From Lachnospiraceae bacterium (GTDB lineage Bacteria > Bacillota > Clostridia > Lachnospirales > Lachnospiraceae): a stretch of DNA of 64,000 nucleotides. Position 1 is the stretch's first letter, and the number at the start of each line of letters is the position of its first letter. Shown here piece after piece: positions 1 through 7,089 of this stretch. Location: assembly GCA_025758065.1 (NCBI GenBank), contig CP107199.1:1888501-1952500 (forward strand). The letters run 5' to 3'. A model generated the notes under the pieces. That model was not told where the DNA came from, searched no databases, and saw nothing but the letters and a program-made list of their open reading frames with translations. Both the position numbers and the translations under genes were made by a program.

Positions 1-796
1 GCTCATTTTTCAGCCGGATTTCAAAGCGGTTCTTTACCTCTGCGTCCGCAATGGGAATATCATGCTTTTTGTACTGCTCATAGTCCTTTTCGTAAATGCA
101 GAAGTACACCTCACTTTGGAGGGAACCGATATACAGGGTGTTCCCCATACATTCTTTTTCCTCACGCCGTACCAGTTCGCCGCTGCGGTAGCTTTTGAAG
201 CTGCGGAAGACCGAGATACATTCCTCATTCCGGCACTTCTCTGTCAGATGGGGAATGTTCAGGATTCCCGTTTTGTCATTGATAGCGAGGTCAAGCCGCT
301 TCATCACGCCGTCCTCCATGAGAACGTCCATGAAAAATTCATACCAGCTCCGTTCCTGTGCCAGCAGATAGCTTTCAAACTGGCGGCAGCCACGCCCTTT
401 CAGTTCCAGCAGCACCCCTTTTTCCAGTTCCGGCGATACCAAAACGAAAATATCCCCAAGATAGTAATGCTCCGTGTAAGAGTAGAAGCCGTAGTCTTCA
501 TGGATAAAGTAAGGCAGCTTTAGCCGCAGCACGTCTTCCACGATATGCTTCACATCTGTAGTGGGAAAGCGAATCCGCACATAGTCAAAGAGCATTTCAA
601 GGGGAGCGTCTGGGTTAAAGCGTTCCAGAGCTTCCGTGATGGTTTCCTGTAATGCTTCGGATGGGTGAGCCTTGCCCGTTTCAATATCGCTCAGGTACGG
701 ACGGGTGATTCCGGCAGCTAGGGCAAGTTTCTGTTGTGAGATACCGTAACTTTCCCGTTTCTCTTTGATGTTCCGTACCCATGTTTCTTCATTCAG
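1..796 (-). CDS. mobT: MobT/Orf20-like conjugative relaxase (Rep_trans family), partial
   Basis: This gene runs off the left edge; 265 codons of its N-terminal part are visible. Residues 1-65 read as an XRE-type helix-turn-helix (ISQQKLALAAGITRPYLSDIETG), followed by a Rep_trans-type region (YFIHEDYGFYSYTEHYYLGDI, then LLELKGRGCRQFE). This is the layout of Orf20/MobT of Tn916-type elements, which nicks oriT and starts rolling-circle transfer. No ATG, GTG or TTG fits the N-terminus. The best-placed codon is CTG at 796-794, 8 nt after an AGGAGG. A hairpin with a U-run ends just before that ribosome binding site. Its neighbours (coupling ATPase, two DUF961 proteins) support conjugation. The family is clear; the start codon is inferred. 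Confidence 0.85.
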   Translation of the reverse strand, partial: MNEETWVRNIKEKRESYGISQQKLALAAGITRPYLSDIETGKAHPSEALQETITEALERFNPDAPLEMLFDYVRIRFPTTDVKHIVEDVLRLKLPYFIHEDYGFYSYTEHYYLGDIFVLVSPELEKGVLLELKGRGCRQFESYLLAQERSWYEFFMDVLMEDGVMKRLDLAINDKTGILNIPHLTEKCRNEECISVFRSFKSYRSGELVRREEKECMGNTLYIGSLQSEVYFCIYEKDYEQYKKHDIPIADAEVKNRFEIRLKNE

Positions 797-989
797 TGAA
801 AATCCCTCCTGTCTAAAAAAGCGTATGTCAACTTTCAGAGCCTTGTTGACATACGCCGGATATGGGAAAATCCCTTGTGTACCGTGGGATTCTGCCCTGT
901 TGTTTGGTTATTGCCTGTCGATTTGTACCCCTCTGTTAGATACGAGGGGTTCATGCTGGCGTGCCTTGCGGCACACCAGCCACAGCAGG
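797..989 (-). other. Candidate origin of transfer (oriT) between coupling protein and relaxase genes
   Basis: This 193-bp gap has no gene but three inverted repeats: CTGG-GTGCC/GGCAC-CCAG at about 956-979, ACCCCTC/GAGGGGT at 927-933/944-950, and a perfect 12-bp repeat at 821-832/845-856. In Tn916 the oriT lies in this same gap (orf20-orf21). Read on the minus strand, the middle hairpin carries CTAACAG followed by GGGGT, which resembles the nic hairpin of ICEBs1 as I recall it. By that analogy the nick would fall between 939 and 938. Position and structure are seen; function is inferred. Confidence 0.6.
815..856 (-). terminator. Intrinsic terminator or attenuator just upstream of the relaxase RBS
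   Basis: On the minus strand a perfect 12-bp stem (arms 856-845 and 832-821, GCGTATGTCAAC-type) with a 12-nt loop is followed at once by six T (820-815). The AGGAGG of the relaxase gene starts about 5 nt later. This would end transcripts coming from the coupling-protein gene, or act as a control point for relaxase expression. Confidence 0.75.
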
Positions 990-2387
990 TCAGTCCGTTT
1001 CTGCGGCTTTCGCTTCGCACGCCGCCTGCACTCCCTGCCTGCTGTCTATGAGCTTTTTTATTTCTTTGAGGAAATCGTGTCCTTTTGGCACAAGGGGCGT
1101 GTAAAACTCTGAGATAACACTGGTTCCCACATCCACATAGCCACGCCCTTTTATCTGCTTTAGGAAGAAATCCTTTGTGGTTTCCCCGAACATCATTCCA
1201 TAGCCCATTTCCGACATCCGCCCCAGAGCCACACGGAAATTGAACTGGTCACGGATTCCGTCCCCCAGATACTTTGCGTCCGGACGCTGGCAGGCGAGAA
1301 TCAGGAAGAAGCCAGCCTGCCGCCCAAGCATAACGATTTGTTTTAATTTGTTGAGGACAGCGGCATTTTCTTTTGTGCCGAGCATTTCCATAAATGCCAC
1401 ATATTCATCAAAGATAAGGAAATTTGCCGGAAGCCCCAAGTAAGCGTAGTTTTCCCCTGTCCGGTAATTCTCCATGAGCTTCATGTCTTCGCTGCGTTTC
1501 ATCATTTCTTCATAGAAACGGTCAATGCAGGCGAGCATATCTTCCTTTTTGTAGTACACATCCGGCATAACCGCCTGTAAATCTGCAAGGTCGGCGTTCT
1601 TCGGGTCTAATACGAACAGGACGGCGTTGGTGCGGAGCAGGGCTTCAATGAGGGTCAGGATAAAGTAGGTCTTTCCGCCGCCGGTTCCTCCGGCAATGAG
1701 CATATGGGGGAGCTTGTCATACTCCCACCAGACATTTTCCATAAGCCGGAGCCTGCCGTCCTTTGCCTGTACATCCTCAATGGAAATACGGTTGGCAATG
1801 GTATCATAAAGCAGGGTGTACTCCACATAGGAATCCTTTAATTCCTTATCCGTCAGCTCACAGTACAAGCCGCTTTCCAGCTTTTTCTCCAAGTGTAAGA
1901 GCTGCTCCTGATATTTCCCCAAGGTGATTTCCACACGGATATGGAGCAAGCCCTGTTTCATCCGGTAGTAGATTTTGGGAAAATAAGTGATGGTTTCTTT
2001 GGAACGGCTGGAAGACAAGTCCTTGAAAAAAGCGTCTTCCTTTCTCTGCTCCGATTCATACCACTTGTTTTCCAACACCATCCTTGCCAGCTTTTGGCGG
2101 TGGATGAGCTGCTTTACTTCGTCCCTGCGGTATCGCCAGAACAGAAGAACTGCTGTAAGACACACCAGCCCTGCCACGCCCATGCTGAATAACAGGTAAG
2201 GGATATTTATGTCCTGTGCTATCTGGGAAAGGGACACTTCCTGCCAGTTGGTTCCGGCAATCTGCCGGATATGAAACAGCAGGACAACCAGCAGGAAGAC
2301 AGGGAACAGGGCGGCAAGGGCAGTATGGAACACAAGGTCTTTATCCGTGGGGCGGATACGTTTTCCACGGGGGAAAAGCTGTTTCAT
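990..2387 (-). CDS. tcpA: FtsK/SpoIIIE-like conjugative coupling ATPase (TcpA/Orf21-like)
   Basis: This 465-residue protein is the DNA-pumping or coupling ATPase of a Tn916-type element, which links the relaxase-DNA complex to the mating channel at the membrane. Two membrane segments are visible near residues 20-42 and 63-85 (ALAALFPVFLLVVLLF and LLFSMGVAGLVCLTAVLLFW). An FtsK domain follows, with Walker A AGGTGGGKTYF near residue 225, Walker B FLIFDEY, and the ACQRPDAKYL motif. ATG at 2387 is preferred over longer forms because GAGGA lies upstream and the first transmembrane segment follows soon after. The next gene downstream on this strand is the relaxase, beyond the oriT candidate. The family assignment is firm. 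Confidence 0.9.
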   Translation of the reverse strand: MKQLFPRGKRIRPTDKDLVFHTALAALFPVFLLVVLLFHIRQIAGTNWQEVSLSQIAQDINIPYLLFSMGVAGLVCLTAVLLFWRYRRDEVKQLIHRQKLARMVLENKWYESEQRKEDAFFKDLSSSRSKETITYFPKIYYRMKQGLLHIRVEITLGKYQEQLLHLEKKLESGLYCELTDKELKDSYVEYTLLYDTIANRISIEDVQAKDGRLRLMENVWWEYDKLPHMLIAGGTGGGKTYFILTLIEALLRTNAVLFVLDPKNADLADLQAVMPDVYYKKEDMLACIDRFYEEMMKRSEDMKLMENYRTGENYAYLGLPANFLIFDEYVAFMEMLGTKENAAVLNKLKQIVMLGRQAGFFLILACQRPDAKYLGDGIRDQFNFRVALGRMSEMGYGMMFGETTKDFFLKQIKGRGYVDVGTSVISEFYTPLVPKGHDFLKEIKKLIDSRQGVQAACEAKAAETD

Positions 2388-2410
2388 GGGAACAATCCTC
2401 CTTTCCGTGA

Positions 2411-2656
2411 TTAAAAATAGCCCATATAAAGCAGCGAATATCCTTTCTTGTTGTCTTCCATATGGGCTTGAAATAAAAAAGTATAGCCGGACAACTCCCT
2501 GCACAGACATTCCGGCATATAAACTGCCAGATTTTCCGGCGGCTGATAATCTTCTAGGGCTTCGATAAGAAGCTGACCTGCCATCCAGCAGTATTCCGGC
2601 AGAGAAACCAGCCGGAAGTCCTGTTCGTATTCTTCATATCCAGTAATTGCGTCCAT
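2411..2656 (-). CDS. Small conserved ICE protein of unknown function
   Basis: This 81-residue acidic protein (start MDAITGYEEYEQ) is not a family I recognise. It has no membrane segment or signal peptide and is rich in aromatic and acidic residues. Its ATG lies 2 nt after the stop of the upstream DUF961 gene, so translation is probably coupled. The coupling-ATPase start lies about 23 nt beyond its end. Its place inside the DUF961-TcpA-MobT block suggests an accessory role in conjugation or its control, but the sequence does not show one. Confidence 0.65.
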   Translation of the reverse strand: MDAITGYEEYEQDFRLVSLPEYCWMAGQLLIEALEDYQPPENLAVYMPECLCRELSGYTFLFQAHMEDNKKGYSLLYMGYF

Positions 2657-2658
2657 AC

Positions 2659-3036
2659 TTATTTTTCTGTTGGCGGTTCTTTCTTTGGTGATTGCGGATT
2701 CATGGCAGCACCTTTTTTCAGAACAATATCATCAGCCTTGATGTACCAGTCCACCTCTGCTCCCTGAAAGGTAGCCGTTGCCACGGTATCTGCCACAGGA
2801 TGGATAATTTCCACCTCTGCGTTGTAATCGAACTCCTTTAATGGCACGCTGGCAGGGATAGAAACCTGAATCATACGCCCCTGTCCTCTGGATTTTAAGT
2901 CATAGGTACGCTCCTTGATTTCTTCTGATACCGAGCCGTCTTCATTCTGGAGGTGAACCTCACGGCGGAGGGCAGAAAATTTCAATGCCCCGAATGTTGC
3001 TTCCTTGTCAATCACAATTCCGTTTGCTAATCTCAT
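2659..3036 (-). CDS. DUF961 family conjugative element protein (Orf22/YdcP-like)
   Basis: This 125-residue protein carries the DUF961 signature (ATFGALKFSALRREV, then RTYDLKSRGQGRMIQVSIPA and FDYNAEVEIIHP). Proteins of this family (Orf22/Orf23 of Tn916, YdcP of ICEBs1) are encoded at the start of the transfer operon; some are reported to help replication of the circular element. It is paralogous to the next gene upstream (3058-3372). The C-terminus ends in a Pro/Lys/Glu-rich tail. The family is well supported; the molecular role is not settled by the sequence. Confidence 0.85.
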   Translation of the reverse strand: MRLANGIVIDKEATFGALKFSALRREVHLQNEDGSVSEEIKERTYDLKSRGQGRMIQVSIPASVPLKEFDYNAEVEIIHPVADTVATATFQGAEVDWYIKADDIVLKKGAAMNPQSPKKEPPTEK

Positions 3037-3057
3037 AGTCTGATGTCCTCCTTTTCC

Positions 3058-3372
3058 TTACGCTTTTACCATATCGTCAGCGTGTAAAATGTAGTTAGTA
3101 AAGCCCCTTGTGCCAATTTTATAGCCCTCTGCGATAATACGGGGATTGACGAGCTTCACACGTTCCTCAAAGTCAAAATGCTTCTCTCCGGCTTCGGCAG
3201 GGAGAATAACCACAATATCATCTGCCCTCTGTATGTCTGAATAAAGATTGAAGCTGCGAGAAAGTACCGCCATGCGTCCGTTGATTCTTCTCTGTTCTGT
3301 TTTGTCTTCTCCGGCAAACTCCAAGTTGCCGAATGTCTTTTCCATGTTGGGGATAACGAATTTTAATTCCAT
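3058..3372 (-). CDS. DUF961 family conjugative element protein (Orf23-like)
   Basis: This 104-residue protein starts MELKFVIPNMEKTFGNLEFAGE and shows the DUF961 pattern (KTFGNLEFAG, RSFNLYSDIQRADDIVVILPA, FDFEERVKLVNPRI). It is a diverged paralogue of the 2659-3036 product. The ATG at 3372 was chosen because AAGGACAG lies upstream and the family N-terminus begins there; a 36-codon extension upstream is open but looks unlike the family. It is the first gene of the element after its leader, as in Tn916. Confidence 0.8.
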   Translation of the reverse strand: MELKFVIPNMEKTFGNLEFAGEDKTEQRRINGRMAVLSRSFNLYSDIQRADDIVVILPAEAGEKHFDFEERVKLVNPRIIAEGYKIGTRGFTNYILHADDMVKA

Positions 3373-3600
3373 ATAGATGTACCTGTCCTTTCTGAATGTT
3401 GTGTTTGATGGTTGGTTTCGGGTTACGGTCTGGAAGCGGAGGGGAACGCTCCGGCGGTGGTGATTTCTTCGTGGTATCACATCCTTTCTGGCTTTAGGGT
3501 AAAAAAATAGACGCTCATTTCTGAACGTCTGAATTGATACACTGGAAAGGCGGAATATCTGCTTTACCCTCTATATTTTTGTATATGTTGTACTTACAAG
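3373..3600 (-). promoter_or_regulatory. Terminal leader of the conjugative element with a minus-strand attenuator
   Basis: No gene is supported in these 228 bp. On the minus strand, a short hairpin (AGACG/CGTCT arms at 3530-3526 and 3513-3509) is followed by a seven-T run (3507-3501). Upstream of it a weak promoter can be proposed (TTGTAA near 3600-3595, 18-nt gap, TATAGA). Tn916-type elements use leader attenuation at this place. The promoter is weakly supported. Confidence 0.4.
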
Positions 3601-3828
3601 GTCGCCCCAGAACAGAAAGCCCGTTCCACATATGACAATATCCTTCGTGTAGTGACTGATTATGATGTATGTGAGCCTATTAAATATTTAAGAGAGCGTG
3701 AGGTCGTTCATTATCAGCGCTTTGGTGAAGCCCTGCGCATCACCCAGGAGAAGTTAGACAGCAAAAATTTCTATGCTTTTAATCCGTCTTTTGACAATGG
3801 AAAAAGCGTGATCCAGCCGAGAAATTAA
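3601..3828 (+). pseudogene. cotJC: C-terminal fragment of a CotJC-like spore coat / manganese catalase gene
   Basis: An open frame of 75 codons without a start codon encodes the C-terminal end of a CotJC/manganese-catalase-like protein. The landmarks are EQKARSTYDNIL, IKYLREREVVHYQRFGEALRITQ (with the EREVVH/QRFGEAL metal-ligand helix) and the ending NFYAFNPSFD. CotJC is a spore-coat protein with a di-manganese catalase fold. About 110-120 N-terminal residues are missing and the homology stops near 3600, where the conjugative element begins. This fits interruption of the gene by that element, with the 5' part presumably beyond its far end. A terminator follows the stop codon, so this is the true gene end. 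Confidence 0.8.
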
Positions 3829-3858
3829 ACAGATCATAAAAATTTCTTACTGTGCAAA

Positions 3859-3881
3859 AAAGCCCGGCAAAACCGGGCTTT
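3859..3881 (+). terminator. Intrinsic terminator of the cotJC-like gene
   Basis: A perfect 9-bp stem AAAGCCCGG/CCGGGCTTT with a 5-nt loop lies 30 nt after the cotJC stop. The T-run is short (TTTAAAA), so termination may be only moderate. Confidence 0.7.
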
Positions 3882-3962
3882 AAAATAGCAAAATATTCGT
3901 AATGGCTGGACTGTAACGAATATTCAGGCTGAACCATATCTGGCACAGTCAGTATTGGATCA

Positions 3963-4390
3963 ATATGATGATACCAGGGTCAAAAGGTCATAAATCCGTT
4001 GCAAGCTTGCTTGCAGGAGGATTTATGACCTTGGGACCCGCCAAAAACATGAGTAAGGAGCCATTTTTTGAAGAAAAATGAGCGGATTACGAATGTTTTT
4101 AGAATTGCGGGAGTGCAAAGCACGTAGCAATTCGGTATCAGAGGGGTCAAAATACCTTTTGACCCCAACATCATATGATGTAAGTGTCAAAAGTATAAAT
4201 TGCGTTTGTACTCGCACAAATAAGCAATTTATACTTATTGACACGCCGAACACCGAAAACGAAATAAAATGGTGTGAACACGTCATTTTATGGGAGTTTG
4301 AGGTGTTCGAGGATTGCGGGAATTGCATAGCAATGGAGCAATCCGGTTACATCAGTGAGTGGCAAAATTTACTTTTGACACTCACATCAT
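3963..4390. repeat. Modular palindromic repeat, copy A (modules Y-Z-X)
   Basis: This region carries no gene; the open frames in it run across hairpins. Three modules can be seen. Y (3963-4180) has terminal GGGTC/GACCC hairpins and a central GAATTGC/GCAATTC hairpin. Z (about 4181-4308) has AGTATAAATTGC/GCAATTTATACT and GAACACC/GGTGTTC arms. X (4309-4390) has GGATTGC/GCAATCC and TGAGTG/CACTCA arms. Modules are joined at CATATGATG-like sequence. Y and X recur near-identically at 41508-41802 in opposite orientation, joined in the other order and without Z. The sequence abuts the stop codon of the ABC ATPase at 4396. Confidence 0.85.
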
Positions 4391-4395
4391 CAATA

Positions 4396-5028
4396 TTACA
4401 ATGTGATCAATATGCCTTTAAGCAATTCTACATCCTCTTTCTGGTGGGTGGAGATCAGTAGAAAACGGTTGTTTCTGTATTCCTGTAAAAATCTTATAAC
4501 ATCTATCTTCGTTTCTTCATCCAGCCCCGTAAATGGTTCATCTAATAAAAGCATATCGGATTTAGTAAGAAGTGCCCGTAAAATCGCAGTCCGTCGTTTC
4601 ATACCCCCGCTTAAGGTAGATACCGGCCGGTTTAAACATTCTTCCGGCAGTAGACGGCACATAGTGGTGCGGATCTCTTCCATGGAAAACTCAGAAGATT
4701 TTCCTTTTTGCACCATCATCACATTTTCTAAAGGTGAAAATGTGGGGCAGAGCCGGTCTTCCTGGAAAACAGTGGAAATACGCAGAGGCCGGGAAACATC
4801 CCTATCAGAGCCAGAGCCAAAACAGGAACCAGAACTGGCACTCCAGACAATTTCTCCCTCGTCTGCCTTTTCTAACCCCATAAGAATGCGGAATAAAGTG
4901 GTCTTTCCTGTTCCTGAAGGGCTCATCAGGCAGTAAGTCTGATCCCGGTCCAGCGTAAGGTCCACATTTTTCAAAACGGTCAGGGAATCATAAGATTTCC
5001 ACAGGTTTTTAATAATGATCTGTTCCAT
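4396..5028 (-). CDS. ABC transporter ATP-binding protein (SsuB/TauB-like)
   Basis: This 210-residue ATPase powers an importer together with the two genes upstream on the same strand. Walker A is SPSGTGKTT (residues 36-44), the signature is LSGGMKRRTAI and Walker B is MLLLDEPFTGLD; a His switch (STHQ) is present. The spacing to the permease gene is one base, so the two are translated together. The protein is short for the SsuB family (about 240-260), and its last codons touch a palindromic repeat, so the C-terminal tail may have been trimmed by insertion of that repeat. The substrate is not evident. Confidence 0.85.
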   Translation of the reverse strand: MEQIIIKNLWKSYDSLTVLKNVDLTLDRDQTYCLMSPSGTGKTTLFRILMGLEKADEGEIVWSASSGSCFGSGSDRDVSRPLRISTVFQEDRLCPTFSPLENVMMVQKGKSSEFSMEEIRTTMCRLLPEECLNRPVSTLSGGMKRRTAILRALLTKSDMLLLDEPFTGLDEETKIDVIRFLQEYRNNRFLLISTHQKEDVELLKGILITL

Positions 5029-5029
5029 A

Positions 5030-5773
5030 TCAGTGCCGTACTTTCTTTAATAATGTTAGGAAAACTAATTCAAAAACTGCGCTTATAAGGATAATAGAAA
5101 AGGTCCAGGCAAAAAGCCCGGAAGTATCCAGATACAGTTTTGTATAGTATAGCTGTTCCCCAATGGAAGCTTTAGGGATACCGATGACTTCTGCTGCAAC
5201 TCCTGATTTCCAGCTCATTCCCAAGGCAGTCCGGCAGCTGCTTATCAGATATGGGTGGACAGCCGGGACAAAGAGAAAGCGTACTTTTTTCAGAAATGGC
5301 ATGGAAAATACCTGGGACATTTCTAAAAGCTTTTTATCCATGTTTTCAAGTCCTGCCAGTGTGGCACCGTAGATCATAGGAACGACCACCAGAAAGGAAA
5401 TAAAAACAGACAGGTTTTCTGATCCGATCCATATCAGTGCCAGAATGACGAAAGAGGCCACTGGTACGCAGCGGATCATCAGCATAGGTGGTTTTAAAAA
5501 TTCTTTTACCAGAGGAAAGGCCCACCCAAGGCTTCCAAGAAGGATACCAAGGAAAAAAGCACTTAAAAAGCCTGAACAGATACGAAAGGCAGAGTGGAGC
5601 AGACTTAGCCAGAAATCCCCATCTTTTAACAGGCCGGCAAGTGTCACTGCCATGTTAACAGGTCCGGCAAAAATCACATTGTTATGGATAAAAAGATCTG
5701 CCAGCTGCCAGATCCCGATCCAGATTAGCCAGCAGATCCAGTTTTTTCCATATTTTTTCATCATATTTTTCAT
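5030..5773 (-). CDS. ABC transporter permease (SsuC/TauC-like, BPD_transp_1)
   Basis: This 247-residue membrane protein has about six hydrophobic segments and the EAA loop of importer permeases (MSQVFSMPFLKKVRFLFVPAVHPYLISS). Its best match by appearance is the nitrate/sulfonate/taurine permease group (SsuC), which forms the channel with the adjacent ATPase and binding protein. It sits 24 nt downstream of the binding-protein gene and one base upstream of the ATPase gene. A nearby internal ATG at residue 4 or 5 could also be the start. Confidence 0.85.
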   Translation of the reverse strand: MKNMMKKYGKNWICWLIWIGIWQLADLFIHNNVIFAGPVNMAVTLAGLLKDGDFWLSLLHSAFRICSGFLSAFFLGILLGSLGWAFPLVKEFLKPPMLMIRCVPVASFVILALIWIGSENLSVFISFLVVVPMIYGATLAGLENMDKKLLEMSQVFSMPFLKKVRFLFVPAVHPYLISSCRTALGMSWKSGVAAEVIGIPKASIGEQLYYTKLYLDTSGLFAWTFSIILISAVFELVFLTLLKKVRH

Positions 5774-5797
5774 TATGGAAAGGATCCTGTAAGTTAT

Positions 5798-6916
5798 TTA
5801 TGGAAGATAGTAGAAGTCATCAGCAGGTAACTGTCCACCTACAGATTTTGCATCAGCAGCTTCCAGTACAGATAAATAGCCTGAAAGAGCAGACTTCATC
5901 TCATCCCCAGTAATGCATACAATGTTGCAGGCCGGCATAGCCTTTTTCGCAACTGGTGCTTTTTCAACGATGCCCAGTGCAGCTACCATTTCAGCAGCCT
6001 CATCCAGATGTTCGCTGGTATAGGCAGCAGATACTTTGTGGTCTTCTATAAACAGCTTTACTGCATCTTCATGTTCTTTTAAGAAGTCACTGCGTACAAT
6101 AGTAACGCCTGTTACTAACTGGCTTCCATTTTCCTTATTTAAAAGGTTCCACTGTTCAGTCAGGTCAAGAACTGGCTTTAAAGCTTCGTTCTGGATGCAG
6201 GCTGCAGTTGCAAAAGGCTGGGGAAGGACACCTACAGCAGATGGATCTTCTTTTAATACAGAAGCAACTTCCGCAGCTTCAGACTTAAATTCCAGAGTAA
6301 CATCCTCATCTGTAAGGCCATTTTCAGAAAGGAGATAGTTCATTACATATTCCGGGGTAGTACCTTTTCCGGTCATGTAAAGGGTCTTTCCCTTCAGGTC
6401 TTCCATGGAGGAAATGGAGTCATCAGAAGCAACTACATAGAGAACACCAAGCGTATTGATATCGATCACATTTACATTGCCCTGGGTCTTTGTATACAGG
6501 ATGCTTGCAACATTGGCAGGTACTAAAACAATATCCAGATCGCCGTTTGCAACAGAACCAACCAGTTCATCGGCTTTTCCAGCCATGGTAAAGGTGTAGT
6601 CATTTTCTGTTTCGCCCTTTTTGGCACGGTCCATCAGCTGGGCCAGTCCCATAGAGGTAGGTCCCTTTAAAGAGCCGACACGGACAGAAGTATTGTCGCT
6701 GTTTTTGGAAGAGTCGGTGGATTGGTCAGCAGTTTCCTGGGAACTTTCTGCTTCGTCAGAGCTTTTTGCTGTTGTTTCAGCAGCGGTTTGTAAAGCAGCT
6801 GTCGTAGAGGCAGCTGTCCCAGTAGAAGCAGTCTGTTTGTCAGCGTTATCTGCGCATCCGCTTAAAACAAAAGCGCCTGCAAGGGCCATAGCCAGAAGTT
6901 TCATGGATTTTTTCAT
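5798..6916 (-). CDS. ABC transporter substrate-binding lipoprotein (SsuA/NMT1-like)
   Basis: This 372-residue lipoprotein captures the substrate for the importer. It has a lipobox signal peptide (LAGAFVLSGC, Cys at residue 21) and then a Thr/Ala/Ser/Glu-rich linker to about residue 75. The SsuA/NMT1-like fold starts at VRVGSLKGPTSMGLAQLM and continues through LVGSVANGDLDIVLVPANVA and LKGKTLYMTGKGTTPEYVMNYLL. It is the first gene of a three-gene operon reading leftward and has AGGAGGAAA before its ATG. It is divergent from cbiL, which hints at a link with corrinoid or cobalt metabolism, but no binding-site residue proves that. Confidence 0.87.
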   Translation of the reverse strand: MKKSMKLLAMALAGAFVLSGCADNADKQTASTGTAASTTAALQTAAETTAKSSDEAESSQETADQSTDSSKNSDNTSVRVGSLKGPTSMGLAQLMDRAKKGETENDYTFTMAGKADELVGSVANGDLDIVLVPANVASILYTKTQGNVNVIDINTLGVLYVVASDDSISSMEDLKGKTLYMTGKGTTPEYVMNYLLSENGLTDEDVTLEFKSEAAEVASVLKEDPSAVGVLPQPFATAACIQNEALKPVLDLTEQWNLLNKENGSQLVTGVTIVRSDFLKEHEDAVKLFIEDHKVSAAYTSEHLDEAAEMVAALGIVEKAPVAKKAMPACNIVCITGDEMKSALSGYLSVLEAADAKSVGGQLPADDFYYLP

Positions 6917-7003
6917 AATGTATTTTCCTCCTGAAAATGATAATGTCTTCTTAAAAATAAGAAAACATTCATAATAACAGGACTATCTTACCATAAAAAT
7001 CCC

Positions 7004-7032
7004 TTGCTGTGGTAGATAAGTGCTGTTAAAAT
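7004..7032 (+). promoter_or_regulatory. Putative sigma-A promoter for cbiL
   Basis: TTGCTG (7004-7009), a 17-nt spacer and TAAAAT (7027-7032) lie about 58 nt before the cbiL ATG. No cobalamin riboswitch was recognised in the short leader. Confidence 0.6.
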
Positions 7033-7089
7033 AGTTCTATTGATAAAAATAAAAGAAGATTGGAAAAAATAAAAGGAAATTGGGAAAAA

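Noticed and set aside
62..523. A 153-codon plus-strand frame opposite the relaxase gene
   Set aside because: It is the antisense of the relaxase, whose family motifs on the minus strand are clear.
4078..4461. A 127-codon plus-strand frame and overlapping minus-strand frames in the palindromic repeat
   Set aside because: They run through hairpins of modules Y, Z and X and into the antisense of the ABC ATPase. No coding signal.
6917..7089. Possible cobalamin riboswitch before cbiL
   Set aside because: The leader is too short and shows no B12-box-like sequence.
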